Shown: positions 1 through 10,223, counted from the stretch's first letter. The stretch is DNA of 64,000 nucleotides from Thiomonas delicata (GCF_900088825.1 NZ_LT592171.1:666003-730002), one strand, 5' to 3'. Numbers and translations are program-made. Notes: generated by a model not told the origin, from the letters alone.

Positions 1-197
1 GAGCCGGTCATGGCAGCCCGCTTCGCATTGAGTTTTGTATCCCGAAGTATATGGATGTAACAAACAGGGGATGCGCGGGATAACCCCCGCGAACCCGTGT
101 GTCCGAGGCAAAACACATTTGTGCGAAGCCCGGTCAAGGGCTTGTGTGAAGCCTTGCCGTCACGTTCCGACAAGGCTGCCGGAGCGCCGCCGCAAGC

Positions 198-1268
198 TCA
201 GTCGAGCGTCACGCGCGCAGGGCCTTCTTGCATCTGCCCGATGACGCGGGCGTGGGCAAAGCCCTCGTCGCGGAAAATCTCCAGCACGGCCTCCACGCTG
301 CCCGGTGCGCAACTCACCAGCAGACCACCGGACGTCTGGGGATCGGTGAACAGGGCTTGCGTGATCGGGTCGGGTTTGCGCAGATCGACATCCTGCCCAT
401 AGCTGGCCCAGTTGCGAGCCGAGGCGCCTGTGATCAGGCCTTGCGCGGCCAGTTCGCGCACATCGTCGAGCAGCGGGACGCTGGCGGCCTGAATCCGCGC
501 CGACAGACCGGCGCCGCGGCACATTTCAAGGGCGTGGCCGAACAGGCCGAAGCCGGTGACATCGGTCATGGCATGCACACCCGGCAGTGCGGCAAGCAAG
601 GGCCCGGGGGTATTGAGCTGCGTGGCGTTTTCGATCATGCGGCGGTAGCCGGGCGCATCCAATTTTTCTTTTTTGAGCGCTGCCGACAGCACGCCGACAC
701 CCAGGGGTTTGCCCAACACCAGGACATCGCCGGGACGCGCTTCGCGATTGCGTCGGATGTTTTGGGGATGGACGATGCCCATCACGGCCAGGCCGTAGAT
801 GGGTTCGATCGAATCGATCGAGTGTCCGCCGGCGACCGGGATGCCCGCGCGTGCGCAGGCATCCTGCCCGCCGCGCAGGATGGCGCCGATGGTTTCCAGC
901 GGCAGCGTGTTGATCGGCATGCCCACCAGGGCCAGTGCCATGATGGGGCGCCCGCCCATGGCGTAGACGTCCGAAATCGCGTTGGTGGCGGCGATGGCGC
1001 CGAAGTCGTGGGGATCGTCGACGATGGGCATGAAAAAATCGGTCGTGGCGATCAGTGCCTGCTCGTCGTTGAGACGGTACACGGCGGCGTCATCGGAGGT
1101 TTCGATACCGACCAGCAGTTCGCTCGGCATCGGCCACAGAGGGCTCTGCTGCAGGATGGAGCTGAGCACGCCGGGTGCGATCTTGCAGCCACAGCCCCCA
1201 CCATGCGAGAGCGACGTCAGGCGGGGGGCGGGGCCAGTAGCCGGAGTTGGGTTCATGCAGGTGGACAT
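198..1268 (-). CDS. selD: Selenide, water dikinase (selenophosphate synthetase)
   Basis: Makes selenophosphate from selenide and ATP, the selenium donor for selenocysteine and selenouridine. The 356-residue protein starts with the glycine-rich loop GGGCGCK, where the second Cys takes the place of the catalytic Cys/Sec, so no in-frame UGA recoding is needed. Later come the family's ETSDDAAVY and FTDPQTSGGLL segments. The reading frame stays open further upstream, but that stretch overlaps the neighbouring LysR gene and lacks family sequence. I therefore chose the ATG at 1268 (a second ATG lies at 1256); neither has a strong ribosome binding site. It lies 91 bp downstream of the LysR gene on the same strand. 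No selA, selB or tRNA-Sec is visible in the window. Confidence 0.93.
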   Translation of the reverse strand: MSTCMNPTPATGPAPRLTSLSHGGGCGCKIAPGVLSSILQQSPLWPMPSELLVGIETSDDAAVYRLNDEQALIATTDFFMPIVDDPHDFGAIAATNAISDVYAMGGRPIMALALVGMPINTLPLETIGAILRGGQDACARAGIPVAGGHSIDSIEPIYGLAVMGIVHPQNIRRNREARPGDVLVLGKPLGVGVLSAALKKEKLDAPGYRRMIENATQLNTPGPLLAALPGVHAMTDVTGFGLFGHALEMCRGAGLSARIQAASVPLLDDVRELAAQGLITGASARNWASYGQDVDLRKPDPITQALFTDPQTSGGLLVSCAPGSVEAVLEIFRDEGFAHARVIGQMQEGPARVTLD

Positions 1269-1359
1269 GGTTCGGGTTCGGGGTCGTGAATCGCAGACGC
1301 GGAGCGATGGGGAATGCGCCGTCGCAAGGCATCCTGCCTCAACGGTCCGCTGCGCAACA

Positions 1360-2244
1360 TCAAGCCGCGGCCTGGGGCCAACTGCCGCAATGGTCGATAA
1401 AGCGCTGCAGCGGAGGCGAGAATACCTTGCGCTTCGCATGGATGCGGTACAACGTGCGGTTCAACGGCGGCAACGCCGCATCCACGCGCACCAACCGTCC
1501 GCTGTCGAGAAAGTCCTGCACGACGCGCAGGGGCAGGCAACTCACGCCGAGTTGCTCCGCCACGGCATGTTTGATGGCCTCGGAATTGCCTAAATGCATG
1601 GTGGAACCGAAGCGCTGGAGATGGGGCAGCAACAGGGCCTCCACGGTTTCGCGTGTGCCGGAACCCGGTTCGCGCAGGATCCAGCGCGCAGCCGCCAATT
1701 CGCCGCGCGAGGGCGGTCGCTGCGCCAGGGCATGGTCGGGGGCCGCGACGACCACGAGCAAATCGATCAGCCAGGGGTGGATTTCCAGTTCATCATGATG
1801 GCAGGCGCCTTCGATGAAACCGATGTCCGCCTCGTAGTTGGCCACGTTCTGGATGACATCCTGGGTGTTACGCACTTCCAGCTGGATTTGCGCCAACGGC
1901 CATTGCCGCTGGTAGGCGCCCAGCACCGCCGGCATGAGGTAGTTGCCGATGGTCGTACTTGCGCTGACGCGCAGGGCGGCGGCACCGTCGGCGAACAAGG
2001 TTTCAATTTCGCGGACCTGATCCAGCAAAGCCAATGCGCGCGGCAGCAGCAATCGTCCGCAGTCATTCAGCACGACGCGCTTGCCGACGCGGTCGAAGAC
2101 CCGCGTGCCGAGCTGCGACTCCAGTTCGGCCAATGCCGCACTCACCGCCGACTGGGACAGGGCTAGGTTCCTGCCGGCTTCGGTCGTGCTGCCGCTTTGT
2201 GCGATGGCCACCATCACATCGAGTTGCCGCAAGGTTAGTCTCAT
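1360..2244 (-). CDS. LysR-family transcriptional regulator
   Basis: A 294-residue LysR-type regulator. The N-terminal winged helix-turn-helix runs to about residue 65 (RQLDVMVAIAQSGS, LSQSAVSAALAELE), followed by a linker helix and a substrate-binding domain from about residue 90. The protein has the usual length and starts at an ATG at 2244. The DNA-binding half and the motif TDVIQNVANYEADIGFIEG resemble the CysB/CbbR/YeiE part of the family, but I cannot assign an effector. It lies upstream of selD in the same orientation, so co-transcription or control of selD is possible but unproven. Confidence 0.85.
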   Translation of the reverse strand: MRLTLRQLDVMVAIAQSGSTTEAGRNLALSQSAVSAALAELESQLGTRVFDRVGKRVVLNDCGRLLLPRALALLDQVREIETLFADGAAALRVSASTTIGNYLMPAVLGAYQRQWPLAQIQLEVRNTQDVIQNVANYEADIGFIEGACHHDELEIHPWLIDLLVVVAAPDHALAQRPPSRGELAAARWILREPGSGTRETVEALLLPHLQRFGSTMHLGNSEAIKHAVAEQLGVSCLPLRVVQDFLDSGRLVRVDAALPPLNRTLYRIHAKRKVFSPPLQRFIDHCGSWPQAAA

Positions 2245-2581
2245 CGATTTTTTATCTTGATGACTCTGTTTTTTGTGGCGAATTCGCTGAATTCTAGGGC
2301 GCCGGCCGCCGCGCCGGGGCGCCGATTCCCGGTGTTTGTTGAAACGCCGGAATCTTGAGTGGAACTCGGGGTTTTCCGCGGACTCTCAGTTCACGAGGCG
2401 CCACGGCTTCACGCAGGATAGGCAGGCGGTTCGAGGCTTGCCATGCGGAATGGCCCTATTGGTCGACGAATTTACTCGGGGTTGTGTTATAATTCCTACT
2501 GAATTCGTCGGGTATTGAGCGGGTGCGTTTCAGTTGACTTGGCGATTGCGACGGTCATCCGCTTTCCACTTGGAGAACACC
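2245..2581. other. Divergent intergenic region between lysR and iscR
   Basis: No convincing gene. It holds the leftward promoter region of the LysR gene and, at its right end, the isc operon promoter and IscR box described separately. A GC-rich stretch (about 2296-2330) has short inverted repeats but no clear terminator. Confidence 0.6.
2465..2514 (+). promoter_or_regulatory. isc operon promoter with type-1-like IscR box
   Basis: A perfect -10 hexamer TATAAT lies at 2488-2493 with only a weak -35. It is immediately followed by an imperfect palindrome at 2491-2514 centred on GAATTC and ending CGTCGGGTAT, which resembles the binding site of [2Fe-2S]-IscR. The overlap with the -10 suggests classical autorepression of iscR and the operon. 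The site is read by eye; no matrix score was computed. Confidence 0.6.
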
Positions 2582-3118
2582 ATGAGACTGACGACGAAAG
2601 GACGATTTGCCGTAACGGCCATGATCGACGTGGCCATGCGCCAGCATCTGGGGCCCGTCACCCTGGCCAGCATCAGCCAGCGCCAGCATATTTCGCTCTC
2701 GTATCTCGAGCAGCTGTTCGGCAAGCTGCGGCGCCACGAGTTGGTGGAGTCGGTGCGAGGTCCGGGCGGCGGCTACAGCCTGGCGCGCAAGCCCGAGGAA
2801 ATCAGCATCGCGGATGTCATCATCGCGGTGGACGAGCCGCTGGATGCCACCCAGTGCGGCGGCAAGGAGAACTGCCACGGCGAGGACGGCGAAGGCCGCT
2901 GCATGACCCATGATCTATGGGCCGCGCTCAACACCCGCATGGTCGAGTTCCTCGATTCGGTGAACCTGAAGACCATGGTGGACCAAAATCTTGCGCAGGG
3001 CGTGTCCATCGAGGAAGTGGCGGTGGTGCGCAAACCCGTGGCCCCCATGCCTGTCAGCAAACCGGTGAAGGTCAAAGCGCCGAATTCGGTGTTCAATCTG
3101 GCGCAGAACATGGGTTGA
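2582..3118 (+). CDS. iscR: Fe-S cluster-sensing Rrf2-family regulator IscR
   Basis: Represses the isc operon when carrying a [2Fe-2S] cluster. The protein has 178 residues: an Rrf2 winged helix (MRLTTKGRFAVTAMIDVA, SYLEQLFGKLR) and a cluster-binding loop with Cys92, Cys98, Cys107 and His110. The spacing between the second and third Cys is three residues longer than in E. coli IscR (Cys92/98/104, His107). The start at 2582 follows a GGAG sequence. An upstream in-frame start at 2534 would add 16 residues foreign to the family, so I rejected it. First gene of the isc operon. Confidence 0.96.
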   Translation: MRLTTKGRFAVTAMIDVAMRQHLGPVTLASISQRQHISLSYLEQLFGKLRRHELVESVRGPGGGYSLARKPEEISIADVIIAVDEPLDATQCGGKENCHGEDGEGRCMTHDLWAALNTRMVEFLDSVNLKTMVDQNLAQGVSIEEVAVVRKPVAPMPVSKPVKVKAPNSVFNLAQNMG

Positions 3119-3189
3119 TCGGGCGCGCCATCATCGTTTGTTGTTTGTTTCACGTTTTTGAATAGCCACGCCCGTATCGAGACTGAACC

Positions 3190-4410
3190 ATGTCGACGAC
3201 CCCGCATTTCCCCATTTACATGGACTATGGCGCCACGACGCCGGTTGATCCGCGCGTCGTGGATGCGATGATTCCCTGGCTGCGCGAGCATTTCGGCAAC
3301 CCGGCGTCGCGCAGCCATGCCTGGGGCTGGGAAGCGGAGGATGCGGTCGAGAGAGCGCGCGCGCAAGTCGCCGATCTGGTGGGCGCCGACGCCAAGGAGT
3401 TGGTGTGGACCTCGGGTGCGACCGAATCCATCAATCTCGCGCTCAAGGGCGCAGCCCATTTCTACCAGGGGCGCGGCAAGCACATCGTCACGCTCAAGAC
3501 CGAGCACAAAGCCGTGCTCGACACCTGCCGCGAGCTCGAGCGCCAGGGTTTCGAGGTCACCTACCTGGACGTGCAGCCCGATGGCCTGCTGGACCTCGAC
3601 GCCCTCAAGGCCGCCTTGCGGCCGGACACCATCCTGGTGTCGGTGCTGCTGGTGAACAACGAGATCGGCGTGATCCAGGACGTGCAGAGCATCGGCGCCC
3701 TTTGCCGCGAGCGCGGCATCATTTTTCACGTGGATGCCGCGCAAGCCACCGGCAAGGTCACCATCGACCTGAAGAACTGGCCGGTCGATCTGATGAGCCT
3801 GGCGTCTCACAAGACCTACGGACCCAAGGGCATCGGCGCCCTGTTCGTGCGGCGCAAGCCGCGGGTGCGCATCGAGGCCCAGATGCATGGCGGCGGACAC
3901 GAGCGCGGCATGCGTTCGGGCACTTTGCCGGTGCACCAGATCGTGGGCATGGGAGAGGCTTACCGCATCGCCAAGCTGGAGATGGGCACCGAAATCGAAC
4001 GCATCCGCATGCTGCAGAGCAAATTGTTGCGAGGGTTGCAGGACATCGAGGAGGTCTACATCAACGGCGACCTCGAGCGCCGCGTGCCGCACAACGTCAA
4101 CGCCAGCTTCAACTTCGTCGAGGGCGAGTCGCTGATCATGGCCATCAAGGGCATTGCGGTGTCCAGCGGCTCGGCCTGCACCTCGGCCAGCCTCGAGCCG
4201 TCCTATGTGCTGCGCGCGCTCGGCCGCAGCGACGAGTTGGCGCATTCCTCGCTGCGCATGACCATCGGGCGCTTCAGCACCGAGGACGACATCGACTATG
4301 CCGTCAAGCTGCTGAAGGAGAAGGTCGCCAAGCTGCGCGAACTCTCCCCGCTCTGGGAGATGCACCAGGAAGGCATCGACCTCAGCACCATTCAATGGGC
4401 GGCGCACTGA
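3190..4410 (+). CDS. iscS: Cysteine desulfurase IscS
   Basis: PLP enzyme that converts cysteine to alanine and passes the sulfur, as a persulfide, to IscU and to tRNA thiolation enzymes. It has 406 residues, the normal length. The PLP lysine lies in SHKTYGPKG (about Lys208) and the persulfide-forming cysteine in [10 protein letters not shown] (about Cys330). It lies 71 bp after iscR and 26 bp before iscU in the same operon. Confidence 0.97.
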   Translation: MSTTPHFPIYMDYGATTPVDPRVVDAMIPWLREHFGNPASRSHAWGWEAEDAVERARAQVADLVGADAKELVWTSGATESINLALKGAAHFYQGRGKHIVTLKTEHKAVLDTCRELERQGFEVTYLDVQPDGLLDLDALKAALRPDTILVSVLLVNNEIGVIQDVQSIGALCRERGIIFHVDAAQATGKVTIDLKNWPVDLMSLASHKTYGPKGIGALFVRRKPRVRIEAQMHGGGHERGMRSGTLPVHQIVGMGEAYRIAKLEMGTEIERIRMLQSKLLRGLQDIEEVYINGDLERRVPHNVNASFNFVEGESLIMAIKGIAVSSGSACTSASLEPSYVLRALGRSDELAHSSLRMTIGRFSTEDDIDYAVKLLKEKVAKLRELSPLWEMHQEGIDLSTIQWAAH

Positions 4411-4436
4411 CTCGTCAGCCCCAACCGGAGATCACC

Positions 4437-4856
4437 ATGGCCTACAGCGAAAAAGTCATCGAGCATTACGAAAATCCCCGCAATGTCGGCGCCTTTCCCA
4501 AGGACGATCCGACCGTGGGCACCGGCATGGTCGGCGCCCCCGCCTGCGGCGACGTGATGAAGTTGCAGATCAAGGTCAACGCGCAGGGCATCATCGAGGA
4601 TGCGCGCTTCAAGACGTACGGCTGCGGTTCGGCCATCGCATCGTCATCCCTCGTCACCGAGTGGGTCAAGGGCAAATCCCTGGACGATGCGCTGCAGATC
4701 CGTAATACCCAGATCGCCGAGGAGTTGGCGCTGCCTCCCGTGAAGATCCATTGCTCGATCCTGGCCGAGGACGCGATCAAGGCCGCGGTCAAGGATTACC
4801 AGTCGCGCATTGCTGGGGCCGCTGAAGTAGGCCACGAGCGCGTCAAAGCGGCCTGA
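4437..4856 (+). CDS. iscU: Fe-S cluster scaffold protein IscU
   Basis: Scaffold on which [2Fe-2S] clusters are built from IscS sulfur, then released by HscA/HscB. The protein has 139 residues and begins [18 protein letters not shown]. The three cluster cysteines are in [18 protein letters not shown] and [11 protein letters not shown]. The start ATG at 4437 is preceded by CCGGAG. The same frame is open far upstream through iscS but is only an overlap there. Confidence 0.97.
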   Translation: MAYSEKVIEHYENPRNVGAFPKDDPTVGTGMVGAPACGDVMKLQIKVNAQGIIEDARFKTYGCGSAIASSSLVTEWVKGKSLDDALQIRNTQIAEELALPPVKIHCSILAEDAIKAAVKDYQSRIAGAAEVGHERVKAA

Positions 4857-4873
4857 GCGCGGGAGAGTTCATC

Positions 4874-5197
4874 ATGCCCATCACCCTGACCGAAAACGCC
4901 GCGAAGCATGTGCAGAACTACCTGGCCCAGCGCGGCAAGGGCGTCGGCGTGCGCCTGGGCGTCAAGACCACGGGTTGTTCCGGTCTGGCGTATAAGCTGG
5001 AATACGCCGATGCCGCCGCGCCCGAGGACCAAGTGTTCGAAAGCCACGGCGTCAAGGTGCTGATCGATCCGAAGAGCCTGAGCTATCTCGACGGCACCGA
5101 ACTCGATTTCGTGCGCGAAGGCCTGCAGCAGGGATTCAAGTTCAACAATCCCAACGAACGCGATCGCTGCGGCTGCGGCGAATCGTTCCGGGTTTGA
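4874..5197 (+). CDS. iscA: A-type Fe-S carrier IscA
   Basis: Carries Fe-S clusters to client proteins. The protein has 107 residues with the A-type cysteine set: one Cys in [10 protein letters not shown] and two in the C-terminal CGCGESF. It lies 17 bp downstream of iscU, so translation is probably coupled. Confidence 0.96.
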   Translation: MPITLTENAAKHVQNYLAQRGKGVGVRLGVKTTGCSGLAYKLEYADAAAPEDQVFESHGVKVLIDPKSLSYLDGTELDFVREGLQQGFKFNNPNERDRCGCGESFRV

Positions 5198-5236
5198 TGC
5201 GGGTCAGCGGACTGCCCCTAGCGCCGATCTTCGCCC

Positions 5237-5857
5237 ATGCCCTTCCACGCACCGCTCGAAGCGCAAGGCCGCGTCGATTTCAGTCAAGACCATTTCACCC
5301 TGTTCGGACTGCCCGCGCGGTTCACGCTCGATACGGACGCGCTGACCCGGACCTGGCGGCAACTGCAGGCTGCCGTGCATCCGGACCGCTTCGTCAATGC
5401 CAGCCCCGCCGACAAGCGTTTGGCGATGCAGTGGTCGACCCAGGTCAACACCGCGTATCGCACACTCAAGGATGCGCAGCAGCGTGCCGCGTACCTGTGC
5501 GAATTGCGCGGCGTACCCATCGACGCGGAACGCAATACCGCCATGCCGACTGAATTCCTGATGCAGCAACTGCAGTGGCGTGAGCGGCTTGACGACGTGC
5601 GCGAGGCTGGGGACGCCGGCGCATTGCAGGCCATGGCGGACGAGGTCGAGCGCGCGCGCGATCAGACCTTGCTGCGATTGGCCACGCTGCTGGACCAGGC
5701 TCCGCGCGCAGGTCCAGAGGCTTCGGAACTGCCGTCGCAATCCACGCGGGACGCCGCGGCCCTGGTGCGCGTGCTGATGTTCATCGACAAGTTCAGGCAG
5801 GACCTCGCGTCCCCGCTTCCACGCTCAGGCTCCAACCTCAACGCTCCGGCAGCCTGA
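5237..5857 (+). CDS. hscB: Fe-S assembly J-domain co-chaperone HscB
   Basis: J-domain protein that brings IscU to HscA and stimulates its ATPase. The 206-residue protein has the HPD motif in [11 protein letters not shown] near residue 45 and a C-terminal helical IscU-binding domain. It is longer than E. coli HscB (171 residues) by a C-terminal tail. Located between iscA and hscA. Confidence 0.93.
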   Translation: MPFHAPLEAQGRVDFSQDHFTLFGLPARFTLDTDALTRTWRQLQAAVHPDRFVNASPADKRLAMQWSTQVNTAYRTLKDAQQRAAYLCELRGVPIDAERNTAMPTEFLMQQLQWRERLDDVREAGDAGALQAMADEVERARDQTLLRLATLLDQAPRAGPEASELPSQSTRDAAALVRVLMFIDKFRQDLASPLPRSGSNLNAPAA

Positions 5858-5897
5858 GGCTGCCGTCAACCGCGCGTCGCAACGCGCTTTTCGCTGC

Positions 5898-7802
5898 ATG
5901 GCTTTGCTCCAAATCTCCGAACCGGGCCAGTCCCCCGATCCGCATCAACGCCGCGTGGCCGTGGGTATCGATCTCGGGACCACCCATTCCCTCGTCGCCG
6001 TCGTGCGCAGCGGCGTGGCCGAATGCCTGCCCGATGCCGCGGGCCGCGTGTTGCTTCCCTCCGTGGTGCGATACGGGCCTGATGGCCCGCCCGTGGTCGG
6101 CTGGGACGCGCTGGCCTTGCGTGACGACGACCCGTGCAACACCATCGCTTCGGCCAAGCGGCTGATGGGACGCGAACTTGCCGATCTCGATGCGGGCTTG
6201 CATCTGCCCTATGTCTTCGATGACCGGCCCGGCCTGCTCGCCATCCAGACCTTGCAGGGCGCCAAGACCCCGGTGGAGGTTTCGGCAGACATCCTGCGCG
6301 CCCTGAGAGCGCGCGCCGAGGCCACGCTCGGGACCGATCTGGCCGGCGCGGTGATCACCGTTCCGGCGTATTTCGACGACGCGCAGCGCCAGGCGACGAA
6401 GGATGCCGCGCGGCTGGCTGGCCTCAACGTGCTGCGACTGATCAACGAGCCGACCGCGGCGGCGATGGCCTACGGCCTGGACCAGGCCGCCGAGGGCGTG
6501 TACGCGGTGTACGACCTGGGTGGCGGTACGTTCGACGTGTCGGTCCTGCGCCTGACCAAGGGCGTGTTCGAGGTCATGGCCACGGGCGGTGACACCGCCC
6601 TCGGCGGCGACGACTACGACGCCTTGGTGGCCGCCGAACTGGCGGGGCGTGGCGGCCTGGCCGGACTCGATGCCAGGGCGCGCAGTGCGCTGCAGCGCGT
6701 GGCCCGTGCGGCCAAGGAGCGACTCAGCGTCCAGCCCGAAGTGCGGGTGCTGGCCGATTTGCCGGGCGGCCAACGCATCGACCAGACGCTGACCCGGGAC
6801 GAATTCGCCCAGTGCACCGCCGAACTGACCCGGCGCACCATCATCTTGCTGCGGCAGGTGCTGCGCGATGCGCAGATTTCGTGCGACGCCGTTTCCGGCA
6901 TCGTGCTGGTGGGCGGCTCCACGCGCATGCCCGTGGTGCGCGAGGCGGTGCGGGAATTTTTTGGCCGCCCGCCCCTGGTGAACCTCGATCCGGACGAAGT
7001 GGTCGCCATCGGCGCCGCGCGCCAGGCGCACGCGCTTGCCGGCAACCACGACGATGACGACCCGCTGCTGCTCGACGTGATTCCGCTTTCCCTCGGCTTG
7101 GAGACCATGGGCGGCCTGGTGGAGCGCATCATCCCGCGCAACACGACCATCCCGACGGCGCGGGCGCAGGAGTTCACCACCTTCAAGGACGGGCAGACCG
7201 CCATGTCCATCCATGTCGTGCAGGGCGAGCGCGAACTGGTGGCCGATTGCCGCTCCCTGGCGCGTTTCGAGCTGCGCGGCATACCCCCCATGACGGCCGG
7301 GGCGGCCCGCGTGCTGGTCACGTTCCAGGTGGACGCCGATGGCTTGCTGGAAGTGAGCGCCCGCGAGCAAAGCACGGGCGTGGCGGCCCAAGTGGAAGTG
7401 AAGCCGAGCTATGGCTTGTCAGATGCGCAGATCGCCGAAATGCTGCAGTCCGGCTTCGCCGCGGCGGATGTTGATGCGCAACAACGCGTCCTGCATGAAG
7501 AGCGCGTGGACGCCGAGCGCCTGCTCGACGCGACCCGTCACGCGATGCAGGCGGATTCCGATCTGCTGACGAAACCGGACATCGATGCCATTCACGCCGC
7601 GATGGCTGATTTGGCGCAGAAAATGAACGATACCGACCACCTGGCGATTCGCGCGGCCGCCGAGCACCTGGCGCGTGTGACCGAGGCCTTCGCCGCGCAG
7701 CGCATGAATCGCAGCATTCAACGCGCGCTGGCCGGGCGCAGCGTCAGCAGCCTGATGGCGGAGGCTCCGGCGGCAGATCCCATCATCCCCACCGAGTCCT
7801 GA
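5898..7802 (+). CDS. hscA: Hsp70-type chaperone HscA
   Basis: Specialised Hsp70 that uses ATP to release the cluster from IscU. It has 634 residues. The ATPase domain begins [13 protein letters not shown] and includes [14 protein letters not shown] and [10 protein letters not shown]. The substrate domain begins about residue 390 ([14 protein letters not shown]). Its length and its place between hscB and fdx separate it from DnaK. Confidence 0.96.
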   Translation: MALLQISEPGQSPDPHQRRVAVGIDLGTTHSLVAVVRSGVAECLPDAAGRVLLPSVVRYGPDGPPVVGWDALALRDDDPCNTIASAKRLMGRELADLDAGLHLPYVFDDRPGLLAIQTLQGAKTPVEVSADILRALRARAEATLGTDLAGAVITVPAYFDDAQRQATKDAARLAGLNVLRLINEPTAAAMAYGLDQAAEGVYAVYDLGGGTFDVSVLRLTKGVFEVMATGGDTALGGDDYDALVAAELAGRGGLAGLDARARSALQRVARAAKERLSVQPEVRVLADLPGGQRIDQTLTRDEFAQCTAELTRRTIILLRQVLRDAQISCDAVSGIVLVGGSTRMPVVREAVREFFGRPPLVNLDPDEVVAIGAARQAHALAGNHDDDDPLLLDVIPLSLGLETMGGLVERIIPRNTTIPTARAQEFTTFKDGQTAMSIHVVQGERELVADCRSLARFELRGIPPMTAGAARVLVTFQVDADGLLEVSAREQSTGVAAQVEVKPSYGLSDAQIAEMLQSGFAAADVDAQQRVLHEERVDAERLLDATRHAMQADSDLLTKPDIDAIHAAMADLAQKMNDTDHLAIRAAAEHLARVTEAFAAQRMNRSIQRALAGRSVSSLMAEAPAADPIIPTES

Positions 7803-7805
7803 GTC

Positions 7806-8138
7806 ATGCCCGTGATCACCATCCTGCCGCACCATGAGTACTGCCCGCAAGGCGCCACCGTCGAGGCCGAGCGCGGCACGTCCATCTGCGAGGCCCTGCT
7901 CGAGCACGACATCCCCATCGAGCATGCCTGCGAATTGTCCTGCGCCTGCACCACCTGCCATGTCATCGTGCGCAAGGGCTACGGATCGCTGGGCGATCCC
8001 GACGAAAGCGAGGAAGACCTGCTCGACCGCGCTTGGGGCCTGGAACCCACGTCGCGCCTGTCCTGCCAGGCCATCCTGAGCGACCAGGACGTGACCATCG
8101 AGATCCCGCGTTATTCCATCAACCACGCCAAGGAGTAA
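7806..8138 (+). CDS. fdx: [2Fe-2S] ferredoxin of the Isc system
   Basis: Adrenodoxin-type ferredoxin that supplies electrons for cluster assembly. The 110-residue protein has cluster ligands in CELSCACTTC (C-x5-C-x2-C) and a fourth Cys in RLSCQAI. It starts 3 bp after the hscA stop. No iscX follows: the next gene is convergent and 29 bp away. Confidence 0.95.
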   Translation: MPVITILPHHEYCPQGATVEAERGTSICEALLEHDIPIEHACELSCACTTCHVIVRKGYGSLGDPDESEEDLLDRAWGLEPTSRLSCQAILSDQDVTIEIPRYSINHAKE

Positions 8139-8167
8139 GCGGCTTCGGGAGATCTCGGCGGCGCCGG

Positions 8168-9265
8168 CTATTCGTCGGCGTCCGCGCTGGTGAGGTACCA
8201 GTCCTTGCCTGCCAGGCAAGCGGCGCCTTCCTGAGTCGTTGCCAGAATCACCGGCTGGCTGCAGGCGTCGCGCAGGCGCAGGCCGGCCTTGCTCAAGGCG
8301 CCCATGACCGCGTCGGGTCCTAGGCATTCCATCGAGATGCGTGCATAGCCCTGCCGTGCCGCCTCGCGCATCAAGGCGTGGAACAGGCGTGAAAGATTGC
8401 GCTGCCAGGGCGGGGCCGCAAGAAAATCCCGCACATACAGGGTTTCGCCCACGGGTTCGCACACGGCATAGCCGCGCAGCGCATCGGGACGTTCTGGAGA
8501 GACGCGGGCCGTGAGCGCAAACAGCCGGTAGTGGCGGGAGGGCTTTTGCACGAAGCGCCAGTGCAGAAAGGCGCGGTCGCGTGTGCCGATGACGGTGCGA
8601 TCGGCAACTTGCTCGGCCCACAGCGCGTCGAATCGGTCGTCGGGCTGGCTCAGCCACCGCGTATCGTGTTTTTCCCGATCGAGCAGCGAGGGCCCGATCA
8701 GGCGCACCGCATGGAGGATGGTGTCCAGCGCGCCGCCGACAAGCCTGCGCAGCGCCCGGGGTAGCGCGGACGGAAGGTGGTCCGACGTGCGCAGCACGCA
8801 GACGTATCGTCCCAGATGGCCCATGACCGCAAACCCGGCGCGCTGGACCACCGGCAGCGACTTGGCGTTGGGGAAGCCATACAGCACGGGGTGGCTTGCG
8901 AGGCCTCGCGCAAGCACGGCACGCTGCAAGGTCAAGGCCGGGAAGAGTGTGCGGTGCTGGGCGTTGACCGCGAAGTCGCCCATCAGGCCGGCGGAGAGGG
9001 ACGCGGCGCCGCAGCGCATGGCGCGAAACCCGATGCCCACGGTTCCCACCGGGGCATCGCTCTGCGCATGACGCAGGAGCAAGACCGTCGGCCGGCCTGC
9101 CGGATTGCCGCGATAGAACCACGCGAACTTGCCTTGCCTGCGCTCGGCGTGTCCCAGGTTCGAGGACCACAGGGCAATGATGTCGTGCGCGTCGGTGTCG
9201 AGGTCGGCCGGCTCGACGCGATAAGCTTCCTGCGCGGTCCTTGGCTCAGGCACGGATCGAGCCAT
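8168..9265 (-). CDS. GNAT-like acyltransferase, last gene of the amidotransferase/ACP operon
   Basis: A protein of about 365 residues with GNAT-like features: an N-terminal GNAT-like part (ALWSSNLGHAERRQGKFAWF, GTVGIGFRAM, YGFPNAKSLPVVQRAGF) and a second half that may be another acyltransferase-like domain (FLHWRFVQKP, LFHALMREAARQGYARIS). Similar proteins occur in polysaccharide or lipid-modification loci. It probably starts at the ATG at 9265, overlapping the preceding methyltransferase by about 20 bp; an ATG at 9283 is also open. As the last gene of an operon with an acyl carrier protein, it plausibly transfers the ACP-bound acyl group to an acceptor; that is inference. Confidence 0.65.
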   Translation of the reverse strand: MARSVPEPRTAQEAYRVEPADLDTDAHDIIALWSSNLGHAERRQGKFAWFYRGNPAGRPTVLLLRHAQSDAPVGTVGIGFRAMRCGAASLSAGLMGDFAVNAQHRTLFPALTLQRAVLARGLASHPVLYGFPNAKSLPVVQRAGFAVMGHLGRYVCVLRTSDHLPSALPRALRRLVGGALDTILHAVRLIGPSLLDREKHDTRWLSQPDDRFDALWAEQVADRTVIGTRDRAFLHWRFVQKPSRHYRLFALTARVSPERPDALRGYAVCEPVGETLYVRDFLAAPPWQRNLSRLFHALMREAARQGYARISMECLGPDAVMGALSKAGLRLRDACSQPVILATTQEGAACLAGKDWYLTSADADE

Positions 9266-10223
9266 TCCCGGATTTCCTGGCAAGCAGCACGCGGATCTGG
9301 CCTTGTGCGTCGCGCACGGCGTCGACGGTGTCGAAGCTTGCGCTTTTGTTCAGCAATTGCAGCATGGCGGGGCCCTGGCCCAGGCCGACCTCGATGCCGA
9401 GCCAGCCTCCCGCGCGCAGCACGGCCGGCGATTCGCGCATCAGGCGCATCAGGATGCCGACCCCGAACGGCCCGCCGTCGAAGGCCAGCGAGGGTTCGTG
9501 GCCGATGATTTCCGCAGGCATGCTGTCGAGTTTGCCCGCAGAGATATAGGGCGGGGCGGACACGATCATGTCGATGCGTCCGAGGAACTTCGCAATGCCG
9601 AAAAGGGCAAGCAGGTCGCCCGTGTACAGCTCGACGCGGTCGCCCAGGCCAAGCCTCTCGGTGTTCCTGCGCGCCAGCTCGACGGCGTCGGCCGCCAGGT
9701 CGGAGGCGTGGAGACGGGCGCGCGGTTCGGCATGCGCCAGCGCCAGCGCGAGATTGCCGCAACCGCAGCAGACGTCGATGGCATGCACGGTGCCGCAGGC
9801 ATCGGCCAGCGTGCGCAGCTTCGCCAGCGCGGCGTTCCCGAGCATCTCGGTCTCGCGGCGTGGAATCAGCGCCTCGGGGCCTGCCAGCAGGTCCAGGCCC
9901 ATGAAGCGCTGACGCCCGGTGAGGTAGGCCAGGGGAATGCCTTGCAGCCGGCGCGCGATGAGCGCATCGAGACGGGCGAGTTGCTCGGGCGAGGGCTCGG
10001 GCAGTTCCAGGCTTTGCGCCGCGGCGACCGAGAGAGGGTTGCCGGCGGCCAGATGCCACAGAGTCCGCAGCGCGGAGTCCGGCGTTTCCTCCGGCTTGTC
10101 GGGCAGGGTTTGCAAGGCTTGCGCGAGCAGGCGCAGCCGGCTGGCGAAGGCTGCCGCGGCTGCCGGCGACAGGTTCGGGGGGCCGGCTTCGGCCTGCTGC
10201 GCCAAGGGTTCGGGTCGGTTCAC
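9246..10223 (-). CDS. HemK/PrmC-like methyltransferase with altered catalytic motif
   Basis: An SAM-dependent methyltransferase of the HemK/PrmC fold, about 325 residues. Visible are a helical N-terminal domain, RRETEMLGN (RPETE in PrmC), the SAM loop AIDVCCGCGNLALA, and VSAPPYIS where PrmC has the NPPY motif. The Asn that holds the target glutamine amide is therefore replaced by Ala, so glutamine methylation of release factors is doubtful. It starts at GTG 10223, overlapping the nadE-like stop in a GTGA arrangement, so translation is coupled. I read it as a pathway-specific methyltransferase, not the housekeeping PrmC. Confidence 0.75.
   Translation of the reverse strand: MNRPEPLAQQAEAGPPNLSPAAAAAFASRLRLLAQALQTLPDKPEETPDSALRTLWHLAAGNPLSVAAAQSLELPEPSPEQLARLDALIARRLQGIPLAYLTGRQRFMGLDLLAGPEALIPRRETEMLGNAALAKLRTLADACGTVHAIDVCCGCGNLALALAHAEPRARLHASDLAADAVELARRNTERLGLGDRVELYTGDLLALFGIAKFLGRIDMIVSAPPYISAGKLDSMPAEIIGHEPSLAFDGGPFGVGILMRLMRESPAVLRAGGWLGIEVGLGQGPAMLQLLNKSASFDTVDAVRDAQGQIRVLLARKSGNGSIRA

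Noticed and set aside
198..1439. Longer SelD start at 1439 and possible selenocysteine recoding
   Set aside because: The extra N-terminus overlaps the LysR gene and is not SelD-like; the active-site position is an ordinary Cys codon, so no UGA is read through.
5838..7391. A 517-codon minus-strand frame opposite hscA
   Set aside because: Antisense shadow of HscA with typical low-complexity composition; the same applies to long frames opposite iscS, lon, aioR and moaA.
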